Origin: Rhodococcus sp. SMB37
GTDB lineage: Bacteria > Actinomycetota > Actinomycetes > Mycobacteriales > Mycobacteriaceae
Length of the DNA: 64,000 nucleotides
Assembly: GCF_004345605.1 (NCBI RefSeq)
Contig: NZ_SLVY01000018.1
Coordinates: forward strand, 62,001 to 126,000
Reading direction: 5' to 3'
Of this stretch, positions 38,103 through 45,902 are shown piece by piece; position 1 is the first letter of the stretch, and each line of letters begins with the position of its first letter. The position numbers were made by a program, and so were the translations under genes. The notes under the pieces are model-generated. The model saw only the letters and a program-made list of their open reading frames with translations, ran no database searches and had not been told where the DNA came from.

Positions 38103-38173
38103 CCGTGCTCCTCGATCCATCACCGGATGCGGAGCATGTTCGGGTGCACCGCGACCGGGATGTACTGTTTGGG

Positions 38174-38192
38174 TTTGGTGAGCCTAACTTAC
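38174..38192 (-). promoter_or_regulatory. IdeR/DtxR-type iron box
   Basis: On the minus strand the sequence GTAAGTTAGGCTCACCAAA matches the IdeR consensus TTAGGTTAGGCTAACCTAA at 15 of 19 positions, including an uninterrupted GTTAGGCT core. It lies about 70 bp upstream of the siderophore-binding gene and 17 bp before the divergent GTG start, so both could be repressed in iron-replete cells. Confidence 0.7.
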
Positions 38193-38208
38193 TTAGCGAA
38201 GAGGATCT

Positions 38209-39159
38209 GTGACACCCCACAGTGGTACCCCGGCCATCGAGAATCACCAGACGAGCCGACGGTGCGATGCGTGCACGCGACGATCGTCGGAGGTCGGCGA
38301 ATCGATGCTGGCACGCGCGGGTCACGCACAACTGTGGGTGTTGATCGAGCATCCGGGCCCGTGGCCGAAGTCGGCACCGGGTGCTGTTCTGCCGGACGCA
38401 CTCGTCCGACGGATCGAATCGGCGGGCGGGCCTGTCCGCCTGGCGCTGATCCGTCGCCCACGTGACCGCAACGTGGTGGAGCCGCGGTGGATCCTCGCGT
38501 GGTCCGATGGTGTGCGGCAATGGATGCGGGAGGGCACCGTCGCTGGTTATGGGGACCTTGTGAACCTGCCGTTCGAGTCGAGCGCCCGCGGTGAGGAACC
38601 GGACGTCGGTGTTGCACGGCACAGCCAGATCTTCGCGGTGTGCACGCACGGGAAGAAGGATGCCTGCTGCGCCGAGCTCGGCCGACCCATCGTGAACGCA
38701 CTGGCCGCCGTCGACGGCGCCGACGTATGGGAGTGCACGCACATCGGAGGAGATCGATTCGCAGCAAACATGATTGCGCTCCCGGCCGGTCTGTACTTCA
38801 GCCGGTTGGGTCCGGAATCTGCGGTGGTCACCGCCCGGGAGGTACTCTCCGGCCGCGTGCCGCTCGGACATCTGCGTGGTCGAGCTGCGTTGTCACCGTC
38901 GGCGCAGGTCGCCGAGCACATCCTCCGCGAAAGAACGGGCCTCGATGCAATCGATGCGATCGAGCAGGTATGTGAGACAACCACACCGGACGGCTCCGTG
39001 GCCGTCGACATGCGCATCGCCGGACGGGACTATCGGGTGCTGGTCCGGCAGGGCCCACCGGAGCCGGCCTTCCGACACGGGTGTGTCGCCGAGACGGCCG
39101 TGACCTGGCACCGCTGGATCATCGACAGTGTCGACGAGCGGTCGATCGCTGACAGGTAG
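38209..39159 (+). CDS. Sucrase/ferredoxin-like domain protein
   Basis: 316 aa. Thioredoxin-fold ferredoxin-like domain with the cysteine cluster FAVCTHGKKDACCAELGRP and WECTHIGGDRFAAN; an extra CDAC pair lies near the N-terminus. The C-terminal part is less conserved. The family is presumed to bind a [2Fe-2S] cluster. GTG 38209 follows GAAGAGGA. Divergent from the siderophore-binding gene behind the shared iron box, so a role in reductive iron release or iron sparing is an inference. Confidence 0.83.
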   Translation: MTPHSGTPAIENHQTSRRCDACTRRSSEVGESMLARAGHAQLWVLIEHPGPWPKSAPGAVLPDALVRRIESAGGPVRLALIRRPRDRNVVEPRWILAWSDGVRQWMREGTVAGYGDLVNLPFESSARGEEPDVGVARHSQIFAVCTHGKKDACCAELGRPIVNALAAVDGADVWECTHIGGDRFAANMIALPAGLYFSRLGPESAVVTAREVLSGRVPLGHLRGRAALSPSAQVAEHILRERTGLDAIDAIEQVCETTTPDGSVAVDMRIAGRDYRVLVRQGPPEPAFRHGCVAETAVTWHRWIIDSVDERSIADR

Positions 39160-39230
39160 CAGACCGAGGGCAGGCCGACGACTTCCTGCGAACCGGACCG
39201 GACGCACAGCCGATCACGCACCATTGTTCT

Positions 39231-40796
39231 GTGACCACACCCCACGAGGGCAGTCCCACCCGAGCACCGCTGGTCCTGGCATCGCTGATCCTCGTCGCAG
39301 CGGTGGCGAACCTCAATCTCGCCGTCGCGAACGTCGCACTGCCCGACATCGGGAAGGCGTTCGACGCGACTCAGACGAGTTTGAATCTCATCGCGGTCGG
39401 GTATTCGCTCGGTCTGGCGGCGTCCGTGCTCTACCTCGGCGCCATCGGCGACCGCTACGGCCGCAAGACCATGCTGATGCTGGGCATGGCGCTCTCGGTC
39501 CCCGCGTCGCTCGTCGCAGGGTTCGCACCGAACGAGGAGATCCTGTTCCTCGCACGGGTGGTCGGGGGGATCTCTGCCGGCCTGGCCTACCCGACGACGT
39601 TGGCGCTGATCACCGCGTTGTGGTCCGGTGCCGCGCGCACCCGTGCAATCGCATTGTGGTCGGCGATCGGAGGCGGACTCACCGCTCTCGGGCCGCTGGT
39701 CGCCGGGTCGCTGTTGGAGGGATTCTTCTGGGGGTCCGTCTTCCTCGTGACGATTCCGCTGGCGCTTCTGGCGCTCGGGCTGACGGTGGTGTTCGTGCCG
39801 AGTCATGTCAACGAGTCCACCGATCCTGTCGATCATCTCGGCGGGATCGTGTCGGTGGTGCTGGTCGGGTCGCTCGTCGTCGGAATCAACTTCGCGCCGG
39901 TCGACGGCATGACGACGGTCGCGGTATCCGCGTTGGTGCTCGCCGCCGCGGCGTGTGTCCTGTTCGTGCTTCGGCAACGACGTGCGCGGAACCCGCTGTT
40001 CGATCTGCAGGTCGCGCGTCGCCGGATCTTCTGGGTCGCGGCAGTTGCGGGCATCATCGTGTTCGGCACGCTGATGGGGACGATGTACATCAGTCAGCAG
40101 TATCTGCAGAACGTGCTCGGTTACTCGACCCTGGCGGCAGGCTCGGCGGCACTGCCTGCCGCGGTGGTGATGGTGCTGGTTGCGCCGCAGTCGGCGAAAC
40201 TCGTCGAGTCGCACGGAGCACGGTTCACATTGTTGTCGGGATACGTCGCGATCGTGTTGGGGCTGGTGGTGGCGTTGACGATGTGGGACGAGGACGCCCA
40301 CTACTGGGTGATCGCGCTCGGTTTCATGTTCCTCGGCGCCGGCGTCGGCCTGGCGGGGACTCCGGCATCGCATTCGCTGACGGGTTCGGTTCCGGTGTCG
40401 CGGGCCGGAATGGCGTCGGGTACCGCGGATCTGCAACGCGACCTGGGCGGCGCGATCGTGCAGTCGATTCTCGGCGCACTGCTCACCGCCGGGTACACGG
40501 CATCGTTGGCGGCCTCGGTCGCCGCGAGTCCGCAGGCGGCCTCCGTCAGCGAACAGACGCAGGCGGCTCTCGAGAAGTCGTTCGCCGGCGCAGCGAACAT
40601 CGCGCAGCAGTATCCGCAGTACGCGCAGCAGATCATCGCGGCGGCACGCGCGGCGTTCCTCGACGGCGATTCGCGCGCCTACGCTGCGGCGATCGGGATC
40701 GTCGTGATAGGTGCGGCGCTGGTGTTCTTCGTTTTCCCGAAGCGGGAGGCCGAGCGCGAGTTGCTGGCCCGCTATGCCGCCGAGGACTCGAAGTAG
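39231..40796 (+). CDS. DHA2-family MFS drug/proton antiporter
   Basis: 521 aa, fourteen helices, EmrB/QacA type. Motif A is seen as YLGAIGDRYGRKTMLMLG and the motif C region as GGLTALGPLVAGSLLEGFFW. Ends in a long loop (about residues 430-475) and a terminal helix. The GTG start is weakly supported. It follows the iron-regulated gene by 71 bp, so siderophore or drug export are both possible; nothing in the sequence decides. Confidence 0.88.
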   Translation: MTTPHEGSPTRAPLVLASLILVAAVANLNLAVANVALPDIGKAFDATQTSLNLIAVGYSLGLAASVLYLGAIGDRYGRKTMLMLGMALSVPASLVAGFAPNEEILFLARVVGGISAGLAYPTTLALITALWSGAARTRAIALWSAIGGGLTALGPLVAGSLLEGFFWGSVFLVTIPLALLALGLTVVFVPSHVNESTDPVDHLGGIVSVVLVGSLVVGINFAPVDGMTTVAVSALVLAAAACVLFVLRQRRARNPLFDLQVARRRIFWVAAVAGIIVFGTLMGTMYISQQYLQNVLGYSTLAAGSAALPAAVVMVLVAPQSAKLVESHGARFTLLSGYVAIVLGLVVALTMWDEDAHYWVIALGFMFLGAGVGLAGTPASHSLTGSVPVSRAGMASGTADLQRDLGGAIVQSILGALLTAGYTASLAASVAASPQAASVSEQTQAALEKSFAGAANIAQQYPQYAQQIIAAARAAFLDGDSRAYAAAIGIVVIGAALVFFVFPKREAERELLARYAAEDSK

Positions 40797-40939
40797 GGTG
40801 CGCGTCGCGTGGTGACGAAAGTGGCATGTGTGAATCCGCTGTCGGATGGGTACTCGGCATCAGTGCTGTTGAGGTCCGGCCCGGGGTTGCCCGGTGCCGG
40901 ACGTCGACTGCCTCCACATACGAGAAAGGATCTGTAACC

Positions 40940-41212
40940 ATGCTCGGACTGGGAATCCTCGGCTGGATCATCATCGGCGGTCTGGCCGGTTGGATCGGCA
41001 GCAAGATCATGGGGACCGACGCGCAGCAAGGCATTCTTCTCAACATTGTCGTGGGCATCGTCGGAGGGTTGCTCGGAGGATTCTTGTTGAGGCTGTTCGG
41101 AGTCGATGTCGAGGGTGGCGGGCTGATCTTCAGCTTCCTGACGTGCCTGCTCGGAGCAGTGATCTTGCTGTTCGTCGTCAAGGCTGTCACCGGGCGTGGT
41201 GCCCGTCGTTGA
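40940..41212 (+). CDS. GlsB/YeaQ/YmgE-family small membrane protein
   Basis: 90 aa, three helices, glycine-rich: WIIIGGLAGWIGSKIMGTDA, NIVVGIVGGLLGGFLLRLFG, FLTCLLGAVILLFVVKAV. This is the transglycosylase-associated protein family linked to general stress response. GAAAGGA lies about 12 bases before ATG 40940. Followed by a strong terminator. Confidence 0.9.
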   Translation: MLGLGILGWIIIGGLAGWIGSKIMGTDAQQGILLNIVVGIVGGLLGGFLLRLFGVDVEGGGLIFSFLTCLLGAVILLFVVKAVTGRGARR

Positions 41213-41258
41213 CAGTGAATGCACACTGATCTGCCGCTGATGCGGTGCTCGCGATAGC

Positions 41259-41295
41259 AATTGCCGCGGCCGACTCGAAGTCGGCCGCGGCAATT
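41259..41295 (+). terminator. Strong hairpin terminator after the GlsB-like gene
   Basis: AATTGCCGCGGCCGAC (41259-41274) and GTCGGCCGCGGCAATT (41280-41295) make a perfect 16-bp stem with a TCGAA loop, ending before CTCGTT. It separates the GlsB-like gene from the next plus-strand gene. Confidence 0.85.
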
Positions 41296-41342
41296 CTCGT
41301 TCGTGCCCAGCACAGGGATGCGCCCGGGCTATCCTCGCGTGC

Positions 41343-41825
41343 ATGGCAGGAACCGACGTCGACGAGATATACCAGGCCGTGGTGGCGATCGCGGACGAGT
41401 CGCTGGCTCACATGCAGAAGATCCTGTCACAGATGAGCTGTCAGCAAGCGAACACCGTTCCTGCGTTACCCGGTGCCAACAGTGCGTATGCCATCGTCAC
41501 CCACTGTGTCGGTATGACCGACTATTGGGGCGGATCAGTGATCGCCGGCCTGCGCATCCCACGCGACCGAGACTCAGAGTTCGAGGCGCACGGCGACCCG
41601 CGAGACCTGTGTGACGAGGTCGAACGGCTGCGTCGACGATTCCCCGGCTGGGTGAGAGTCGCATTGACCGAAGGTATCCGCGATCGCACCGCCGTAGGAA
41701 CTACGCGAAGCAACGCACAGACTGCCAGTCCGACGTGGGTTCTATTGCATATCGTGCGTGAGCTGTCCCAGCACCTCGGGCAACTCGAGATCACGCGCGA
41801 TCTGTTGGTCGCGAACGGTCATTGA
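41343..41825 (+). CDS. DinB/DUF664-like protein
   Basis: 160 aa helical protein. DinB-type metal histidines are seen in VTHCVGMTDYWGG and HIVRELSQHLGQLEITRDL. This superfamily includes thiol S-transferases dependent on mycothiol or bacillithiol, and mycothiol would be the thiol in this host. Convergent with the HxlR gene. Confidence 0.8.
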   Translation: MAGTDVDEIYQAVVAIADESLAHMQKILSQMSCQQANTVPALPGANSAYAIVTHCVGMTDYWGGSVIAGLRIPRDRDSEFEAHGDPRDLCDEVERLRRRFPGWVRVALTEGIRDRTAVGTTRSNAQTASPTWVLLHIVRELSQHLGQLEITRDLLVANGH

Positions 41826-41835
41826 CGATCGGTAG

Positions 41836-42276
41836 TCACTCGCTGTTGGCGTCGTATGCTTCGCGATGGGCGTGCACTTCGTCCATGTTCGCTTCGGCCC
41901 AATCCTTGATACCACGGATCACCTGGTGCAGCGACAAGCCGAGGTCGGTCAGCTCGTAACTGACGGTGACCGGCACGGTAGGCGTCACAGTGCGGGTGAT
42001 CATGCCGTCGCGTTCGAGGGATCGTAACGTCTGGGTGAGCATCTTCTGGCTGACTCCGGCCAGCCTGCGCGACAATTCGGAGTACCGCATCGCGCGCGGA
42101 TCACCAGCACATTTGCCGGGCCCGTGCGGGCCGTCGCTGCCGAGCGCAGCCATGATCAGCGCGACCCACTTGTTGGAGATCCGGTCGAGCAATTGGCGGC
42201 TGGGGCATTGCGCGAGGAATGCGTCGTACTCCTGGTGCTCCCGTGCTCGCTTCTGTGCGGCGGTCATCGTCGGCAT
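41836..42276 (-). CDS. HxlR-family redox-type regulator (QorR-like)
   Basis: 146 aa winged HTH. FLAQCPSRQLLDRISNKWVA carries the single N-terminal Cys (C24) at the place used for redox sensing in QorR/HypR. The wing region is RYSELSRRLAGVSQKMLTQT, LRSLERDGMITRTV and VTVSYELTDLGLSLHQVI. It is divergent from a quinone oxidoreductase gene across a 14-bp perfect palindrome, the same arrangement as qorR-qor2 in corynebacteria. Confidence 0.9.
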   Translation of the reverse strand: MPTMTAAQKRAREHQEYDAFLAQCPSRQLLDRISNKWVALIMAALGSDGPHGPGKCAGDPRAMRYSELSRRLAGVSQKMLTQTLRSLERDGMITRTVTPTVPVTVSYELTDLGLSLHQVIRGIKDWAEANMDEVHAHREAYDANSE

Positions 42277-42313
42277 CGAACGCTCTTTTCTTCCGAGGAG
42301 AGTTACGCACTTC

Positions 42314-42327
42314 GAAGTACGTACTTC
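42314..42327. promoter_or_regulatory. Perfect palindrome GAAGTACGTACTTC (HxlR operator candidate)
   Basis: A 14-bp perfect palindrome centred between the HxlR regulator and the oxidoreductase gene. It is flanked by two direct GGAGAGTTAC copies at 42297-42306 and 42333-42342, 36 bp apart. GTAC-centred sites are typical for HxlR regulators. Confidence 0.65.
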
Positions 42328-42394
42328 CCGTTGGAGAGTTACCCCTCAATAGTGAAGTGGTATCCCATTCAGCACAAGACTTCAGGAGCAGACG

Positions 42395-43312
42395 ATGCAC
42401 ACCTCTACTTTTCGCGCAGCCGTTGTCCGGGCCCCGAACGGCCCCGACTCGATCGAGATCGTCGACGTTGCCGCCGTCGATCCCGGGCCCGGCCAGGTCC
42501 TGGTTCGGGTGGCCGGAGCGACGGTCAATCCCGTGGACCTCGCGGTCGCGAGCGGCTTCTTCCATACGGCAGGCATGATCGATCAGCCCGAACGCACCGG
42601 CCTGGGCATGGATTTCGCCGGAACCGTCCTCGCGGCCGGACCGGGAGTGGACCTGGCCGTCGGCGACCGTGTCGCGGGAGCGGTCATCGGATTCGACCGC
42701 GACTTCGGTACCTACGCCGAGCAACTCGTCGTGTCGGCAGCCGACCTTGCCGTGGTGCCCGACGATCTGGATCTGGTCGAGGCAGCAACGGTGCCGATCA
42801 ACGCACTGGCAGCAGCCCAGATCGTCGACCTGCTCGGAAACGCACCTGCCGGCGCCGACCGATTGCTGGTTACGGGGGCGGCCGGGGCGGTCGGCGCGTA
42901 CCTCCTGTCGCTCGCACGTGACCGCGGCTGGCAGGTGACCGGTCTGGCCAGAGCCGAGGACGAGCAGTTCGTGCGCGGCCTCGGCGCCGACTTCATCACG
43001 CACGCCGAGCCGGGTTGGGACGCCCTCGCCGACGCTGCAGCCCTACAGGAGCGGGCGATGCCCCTGATCCGCGACGGTGGGGCGTTCGTCGGTGTCCGGC
43101 CGAACGCCGAACCGCCCACGGAGCGCGGCATCACCACGACCGCGGTGGACACGACACCGGACGGACCTCGACTCGCCGAATTGCTCGCCCGCACCGTTTC
43201 GGGTGAACTACCGGCCCGCGTACACGCGGTGGTGCCGTTGGAGCAGACCGCCGACGCGCACCGGACCGTGGCGAAGGGTGGCGTGCGCGGTCGATACGTG
43301 ATCCGGCCCTGA
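42395..43312 (+). CDS. NAD(P)H quinone oxidoreductase-like (zinc-independent MDR)
   Basis: 305 aa medium-chain reductase. Substrate domain starts with RAAVVRAPNGPDSIEIVDV and contains GATVNPVDLAVASGFFH and GLGMDFAGTVLAAGPGVD; the Rossmann domain has LVTGAAGAVGAYLLSLARD. No structural zinc cysteines, as in QOR enzymes. Likely reduces quinones or electrophiles under thiol stress, controlled by the adjacent HxlR regulator. Confidence 0.88.
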   Translation: MHTSTFRAAVVRAPNGPDSIEIVDVAAVDPGPGQVLVRVAGATVNPVDLAVASGFFHTAGMIDQPERTGLGMDFAGTVLAAGPGVDLAVGDRVAGAVIGFDRDFGTYAEQLVVSAADLAVVPDDLDLVEAATVPINALAAAQIVDLLGNAPAGADRLLVTGAAGAVGAYLLSLARDRGWQVTGLARAEDEQFVRGLGADFITHAEPGWDALADAAALQERAMPLIRDGGAFVGVRPNAEPPTERGITTTAVDTTPDGPRLAELLARTVSGELPARVHAVVPLEQTADAHRTVAKGGVRGRYVIRP

Positions 43313-43326
43313 ATTCTTGGCAGTGC

Positions 43327-43353
43327 TGTCACATTTCCGATGTCGCCGGTGTC
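43327..43353 (+). promoter_or_regulatory. ECF41-type promoter
   Basis: TGTCACA (43327-43333), a 16-base spacer, then TGTC (43350-43353). The published ECF41 target pattern is TGTCACA-N16-CGTC, so only the first base of the -10 differs. It is 33 bp before the AhpD-like gene whose neighbour is an ECF41 sigma factor, so autoregulation is expected. Confidence 0.7.
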
Positions 43354-43385
43354 TTCATGTCGAAGCCACTTTGATCGGAGGAACC

Positions 43386-43958
43386 ATGACCACCAGGATC
43401 CCGGCGGCAGAGATGACCGGACTCTACGGCGGACTCGTCGAACGCATGGCACGACGCATGGTCGGCAACGTGCCCGACGGTGTAGCCGTGCTGTGGCACA
43501 ACAAGAAGGTGATGAACTTCAGCCTCGGTGTCGGTCGCAAGGTGAAGAAATGGGACCGCTGCGACGAGAACCTGAAGGCCTTCGCCAACATGGCGGTGGC
43601 AGCGTTCGTCGGATGCGAATTCTGCCTCGATTACGGATATTTCGAGGCGCACAACAAGGGTCTCGATGTGAGGAAGGCGCGTGAGGTCCCGCGGTGGCGC
43701 GAGTCCGACGCGTTCACATCGCTCGAACGCGACGTGATGGAGTACGCCGAGGCGATGAGCTCCACTCCGCCGACGGTCACCGACGAGTTGTCGGCCCGGC
43801 TGCTCGACGCACTGGGACCGGCGGCGCTGGTCGAGTTGACGGCACACATCGCGTTCTCGAACTTCGCGACCCGTTCCAACATCGCACTAGGAGTGAGATC
43901 GGAGGAGTATGCGGCGAGCTGCGATCTGGCCCCGCTCGCCGTAGCGTCGAAGTCATGA
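43386..43958 (+). CDS. Carboxymuconolactone decarboxylase-family protein (ECF41 partner)
   Basis: 190 aa AhpD-like protein. VGCEFCLDYGYFEAHNKGLD holds the CxxC, and NLKAFANMAVAAF is the helix before it. The start has GGAGGAACC directly upstream. It overlaps the sigma-factor gene by four bases. Genes of this family (carboxymuconolactone decarboxylases, oxidoreductases, epimerases) are the known partners and targets of ECF41 sigma factors. Confidence 0.9.
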   Translation: MTTRIPAAEMTGLYGGLVERMARRMVGNVPDGVAVLWHNKKVMNFSLGVGRKVKKWDRCDENLKAFANMAVAAFVGCEFCLDYGYFEAHNKGLDVRKAREVPRWRESDAFTSLERDVMEYAEAMSSTPPTVTDELSARLLDALGPAALVELTAHIAFSNFATRSNIALGVRSEEYAASCDLAPLAVASKS

Positions 43959-44818
43959 CCGACGATCCGTTCGTCACCCATCGCAGCCTGCTCTTCACGG
44001 TCGCGTACGAGATGCTCGGCTCCGCTGCCGACGCCGAGGACGTGGTCCAGGAAACATGGCTGCGGTGGAACGCGGCAGACCGCACCGAGGTGCGGGACAC
44101 CCGGCCCTATCTGGTTCGGATCGTGACGCGGTTGTCGCTCAACCAGTTGCGGGCGTCGGCCCGGAGGCGCGAAGAGTACGTCGGGGAATGGTTACCGGAG
44201 CCCTTGCTCACGACTCCCGATGTCGCCGACGACGTCGAACTCGCCGAGAGCGTCTCGATCGCGATGCTCACCGTGCTGGAGACACTCGCCCCTGCGGAAC
44301 GTGCCGTGTTCGTGTTGCGGGAGGTGTTCGAAACGCCGTACGAGGAGATCGCCGCGGCGGTGGAGAAGACTCCGGAATCGGTCCGGCAGATCGCTCACCG
44401 TGCCCGCAGACATGTCGCCGCGCGACGACCACGGATGGACGTCGATCCCGTCGAGCAATCCGCGGTGGTCGACAAGTTCCTGGCAGCGGTCACCACCGGT
44501 GACCTGCAGACCTTGCTGGACGTCCTCGCCCCCGATGTAGTGGCCGTCGCCGACGGCGGTGGGCTGGCGCCTGCGTCGAGGAAGCCGATCGTCGGAGCCG
44601 ACCGGTTGGCGTCGCTGCTGGTCCGGTACGTGAACGTTCGAGGATTTGCGGTGACGACGGCCAGGATCAACGGGATGCCGGGTGCACGACTCTCCGCGGA
44701 CGGCGGCACCGTGGCGGTGAGCATCGTGGTGGAGGGCGGCAGGATCACGCACCTCTACGGGATCGCCAACCCCCACAAGCTGGGGCGGATGGACGAGGCT
44801 GTCGACCTGCAGCGCTGA
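43955..44818 (+). CDS. ECF41-family RNA polymerase sigma factor (SigJ-like)
   Basis: 287 aa. Sigma region 2 (AYEMLGSAADAEDVVQETWL) and region 4 (APAERAVFVLREVFETPYEE, then VRQIAHRARRHV) are followed by a SnoaL/NTF2-like C-terminal domain. ECF41 marker motifs are present: WLPEP between the sigma regions, DGGG (VADGGGLAP) and the NPxKL end (IANPHKLGRM). In this group the C-terminal extension tunes activity in place of an anti-sigma factor. Overlaps the AhpD-like gene; a target-type promoter precedes that gene. Confidence 0.92.
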   Translation: MTDDPFVTHRSLLFTVAYEMLGSAADAEDVVQETWLRWNAADRTEVRDTRPYLVRIVTRLSLNQLRASARRREEYVGEWLPEPLLTTPDVADDVELAESVSIAMLTVLETLAPAERAVFVLREVFETPYEEIAAAVEKTPESVRQIAHRARRHVAARRPRMDVDPVEQSAVVDKFLAAVTTGDLQTLLDVLAPDVVAVADGGGLAPASRKPIVGADRLASLLVRYVNVRGFAVTTARINGMPGARLSADGGTVAVSIVVEGGRITHLYGIANPHKLGRMDEAVDLQR

Positions 44819-44864
44819 AGCCCCGCGGGAACGGTCGGCGCGAGACGGAGATAGACTGCGCGGT

Positions 44865-45200
44865 ATGTTCTTCGGCACCCGCAACGGCGTCGAGGTCCTC
44901 CTGTTCGTCCTGTCGTGGGCCGCTGCAGTCTTCTTCACCATCGACCTCGCCTCGGCCGGCAACACGTCGGCGCTGTTGACGGGGCTTCTCGTCGCGGTCG
45001 CCGCGGTAGCAGTGCTGGTACTTGCCTGGCGCGCGGACGACCTGCTGTTCGGCCTCGGTCGCACCACACGCGGTCCGACCGACGAAGAGAATCGCCGGCA
45101 CGGCGAACTTCGACGTCATTCACACCCGGACACCGCCGGCAAACCACGACCTCGAGCGCCCGGTCCCCACGCGGGGACCGGATCGACTGCTGCGCTCTGA
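44865..45200 (+). CDS. Small membrane protein of unknown function
   Basis: 111 aa. Two adjacent helices (VEVLLFVLSWAAAVFFTIDL; then ALLTGLLVAVAAVAVLVLAW) and a basic, Pro/Arg/His-rich cytoplasmic tail. No family recognised. Lies between the sigma factor and the ABC ATPase. Confidence 0.65.
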   Translation: MFFGTRNGVEVLLFVLSWAAAVFFTIDLASAGNTSALLTGLLVAVAAVAVLVLAWRADDLLFGLGRTTRGPTDEENRRHGELRRHSHPDTAGKPRPRAPGPHAGTGSTAAL

Positions 45201-45260
45201 CCGATCGGTCCCCGCTTCCTCGCACTCATCGTTGGTTTACGAGGAATTCGGGAGATCCCC

Positions 45261-45902
45261 ATGCCGTCACACAACCATGTCGTGTCCGTGCGCGACGCCG
45301 AACGCCACTTCGGTGGTCTACGCGTCTTCACCGAACTGAGTTTCGACGTCGCAGCGGGGCAATGCTGCGCGATTGTCGGCGCCAACGGCGCGGGCAAATC
45401 CACACTGCTGCGATGCGTGGTCGGTGCCGAGCGGCTCGACCACGGCAGCATCACCGTCGACGGCGACCCTGTCGACGAGTCCTCTCCGGGTTTTCGGGCT
45501 GCGGTAGCCGCGGTCGTCGGCGATGTCGCGGTGTTTGCGCATCTCACTGCGCACGAGCATCTGCAACTTGTCGCCACCGCCCACGGCGTACCGGATCCGT
45601 ACGGGCAGGCGTCGCGGGCGCTGGAGGATGTCGGTCTCCTCGATGCGGCCGACCAACTGCCTGTCACGATGTCGAGTGGTCAACGACGTCGACTCGGCCT
45701 GGCATCGGCATTCGTTCGGCCTCGTCGACTATTGGCGCTCGACGAGCCCGAACAGCACCTCGACGTCGGCGGACGGACCTGGCTGGCCGATGCGATTCGC
45801 AACGAGAAACGCGTGGGTACCACGGTGCTGCTGGTGTCCCACGACGCTGCGCTCGTGGATTCCGTTGCAGACCTGACGGTGGACGCAGACTCATGGCGCT
45901 GA
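45261..45902 (+). CDS. ABC transporter ATP-binding protein
   Basis: 213 aa. Walker A GANGAGKSTLLR, signature MSSGQRRRLGLASAF, Walker B LLALDEPEQHLDV and switch His in LLVSHDAA. A small exporter-type ATPase that overlaps the following integral membrane gene by ten bases and so works with it. Substrate unknown. Confidence 0.9.
   Translation: MPSHNHVVSVRDAERHFGGLRVFTELSFDVAAGQCCAIVGANGAGKSTLLRCVVGAERLDHGSITVDGDPVDESSPGFRAAVAAVVGDVAVFAHLTAHEHLQLVATAHGVPDPYGQASRALEDVGLLDAADQLPVTMSSGQRRRLGLASAFVRPRRLLALDEPEQHLDVGGRTWLADAIRNEKRVGTTVLLVSHDAALVDSVADLTVDADSWR

Noticed and set aside
39128-40930. 694-codon frame overlapping the DHA2 transporter
   Set aside because: Arg/Gly-rich nonsense over the transporter gene; only its last 90 codons (40940-41212) are a real GlsB-type gene.
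44915-45892. Upstream extension of the ABC permease frame
   Set aside because: It passes through the small membrane gene and the ATPase in another frame; the true start is ATG 45893.
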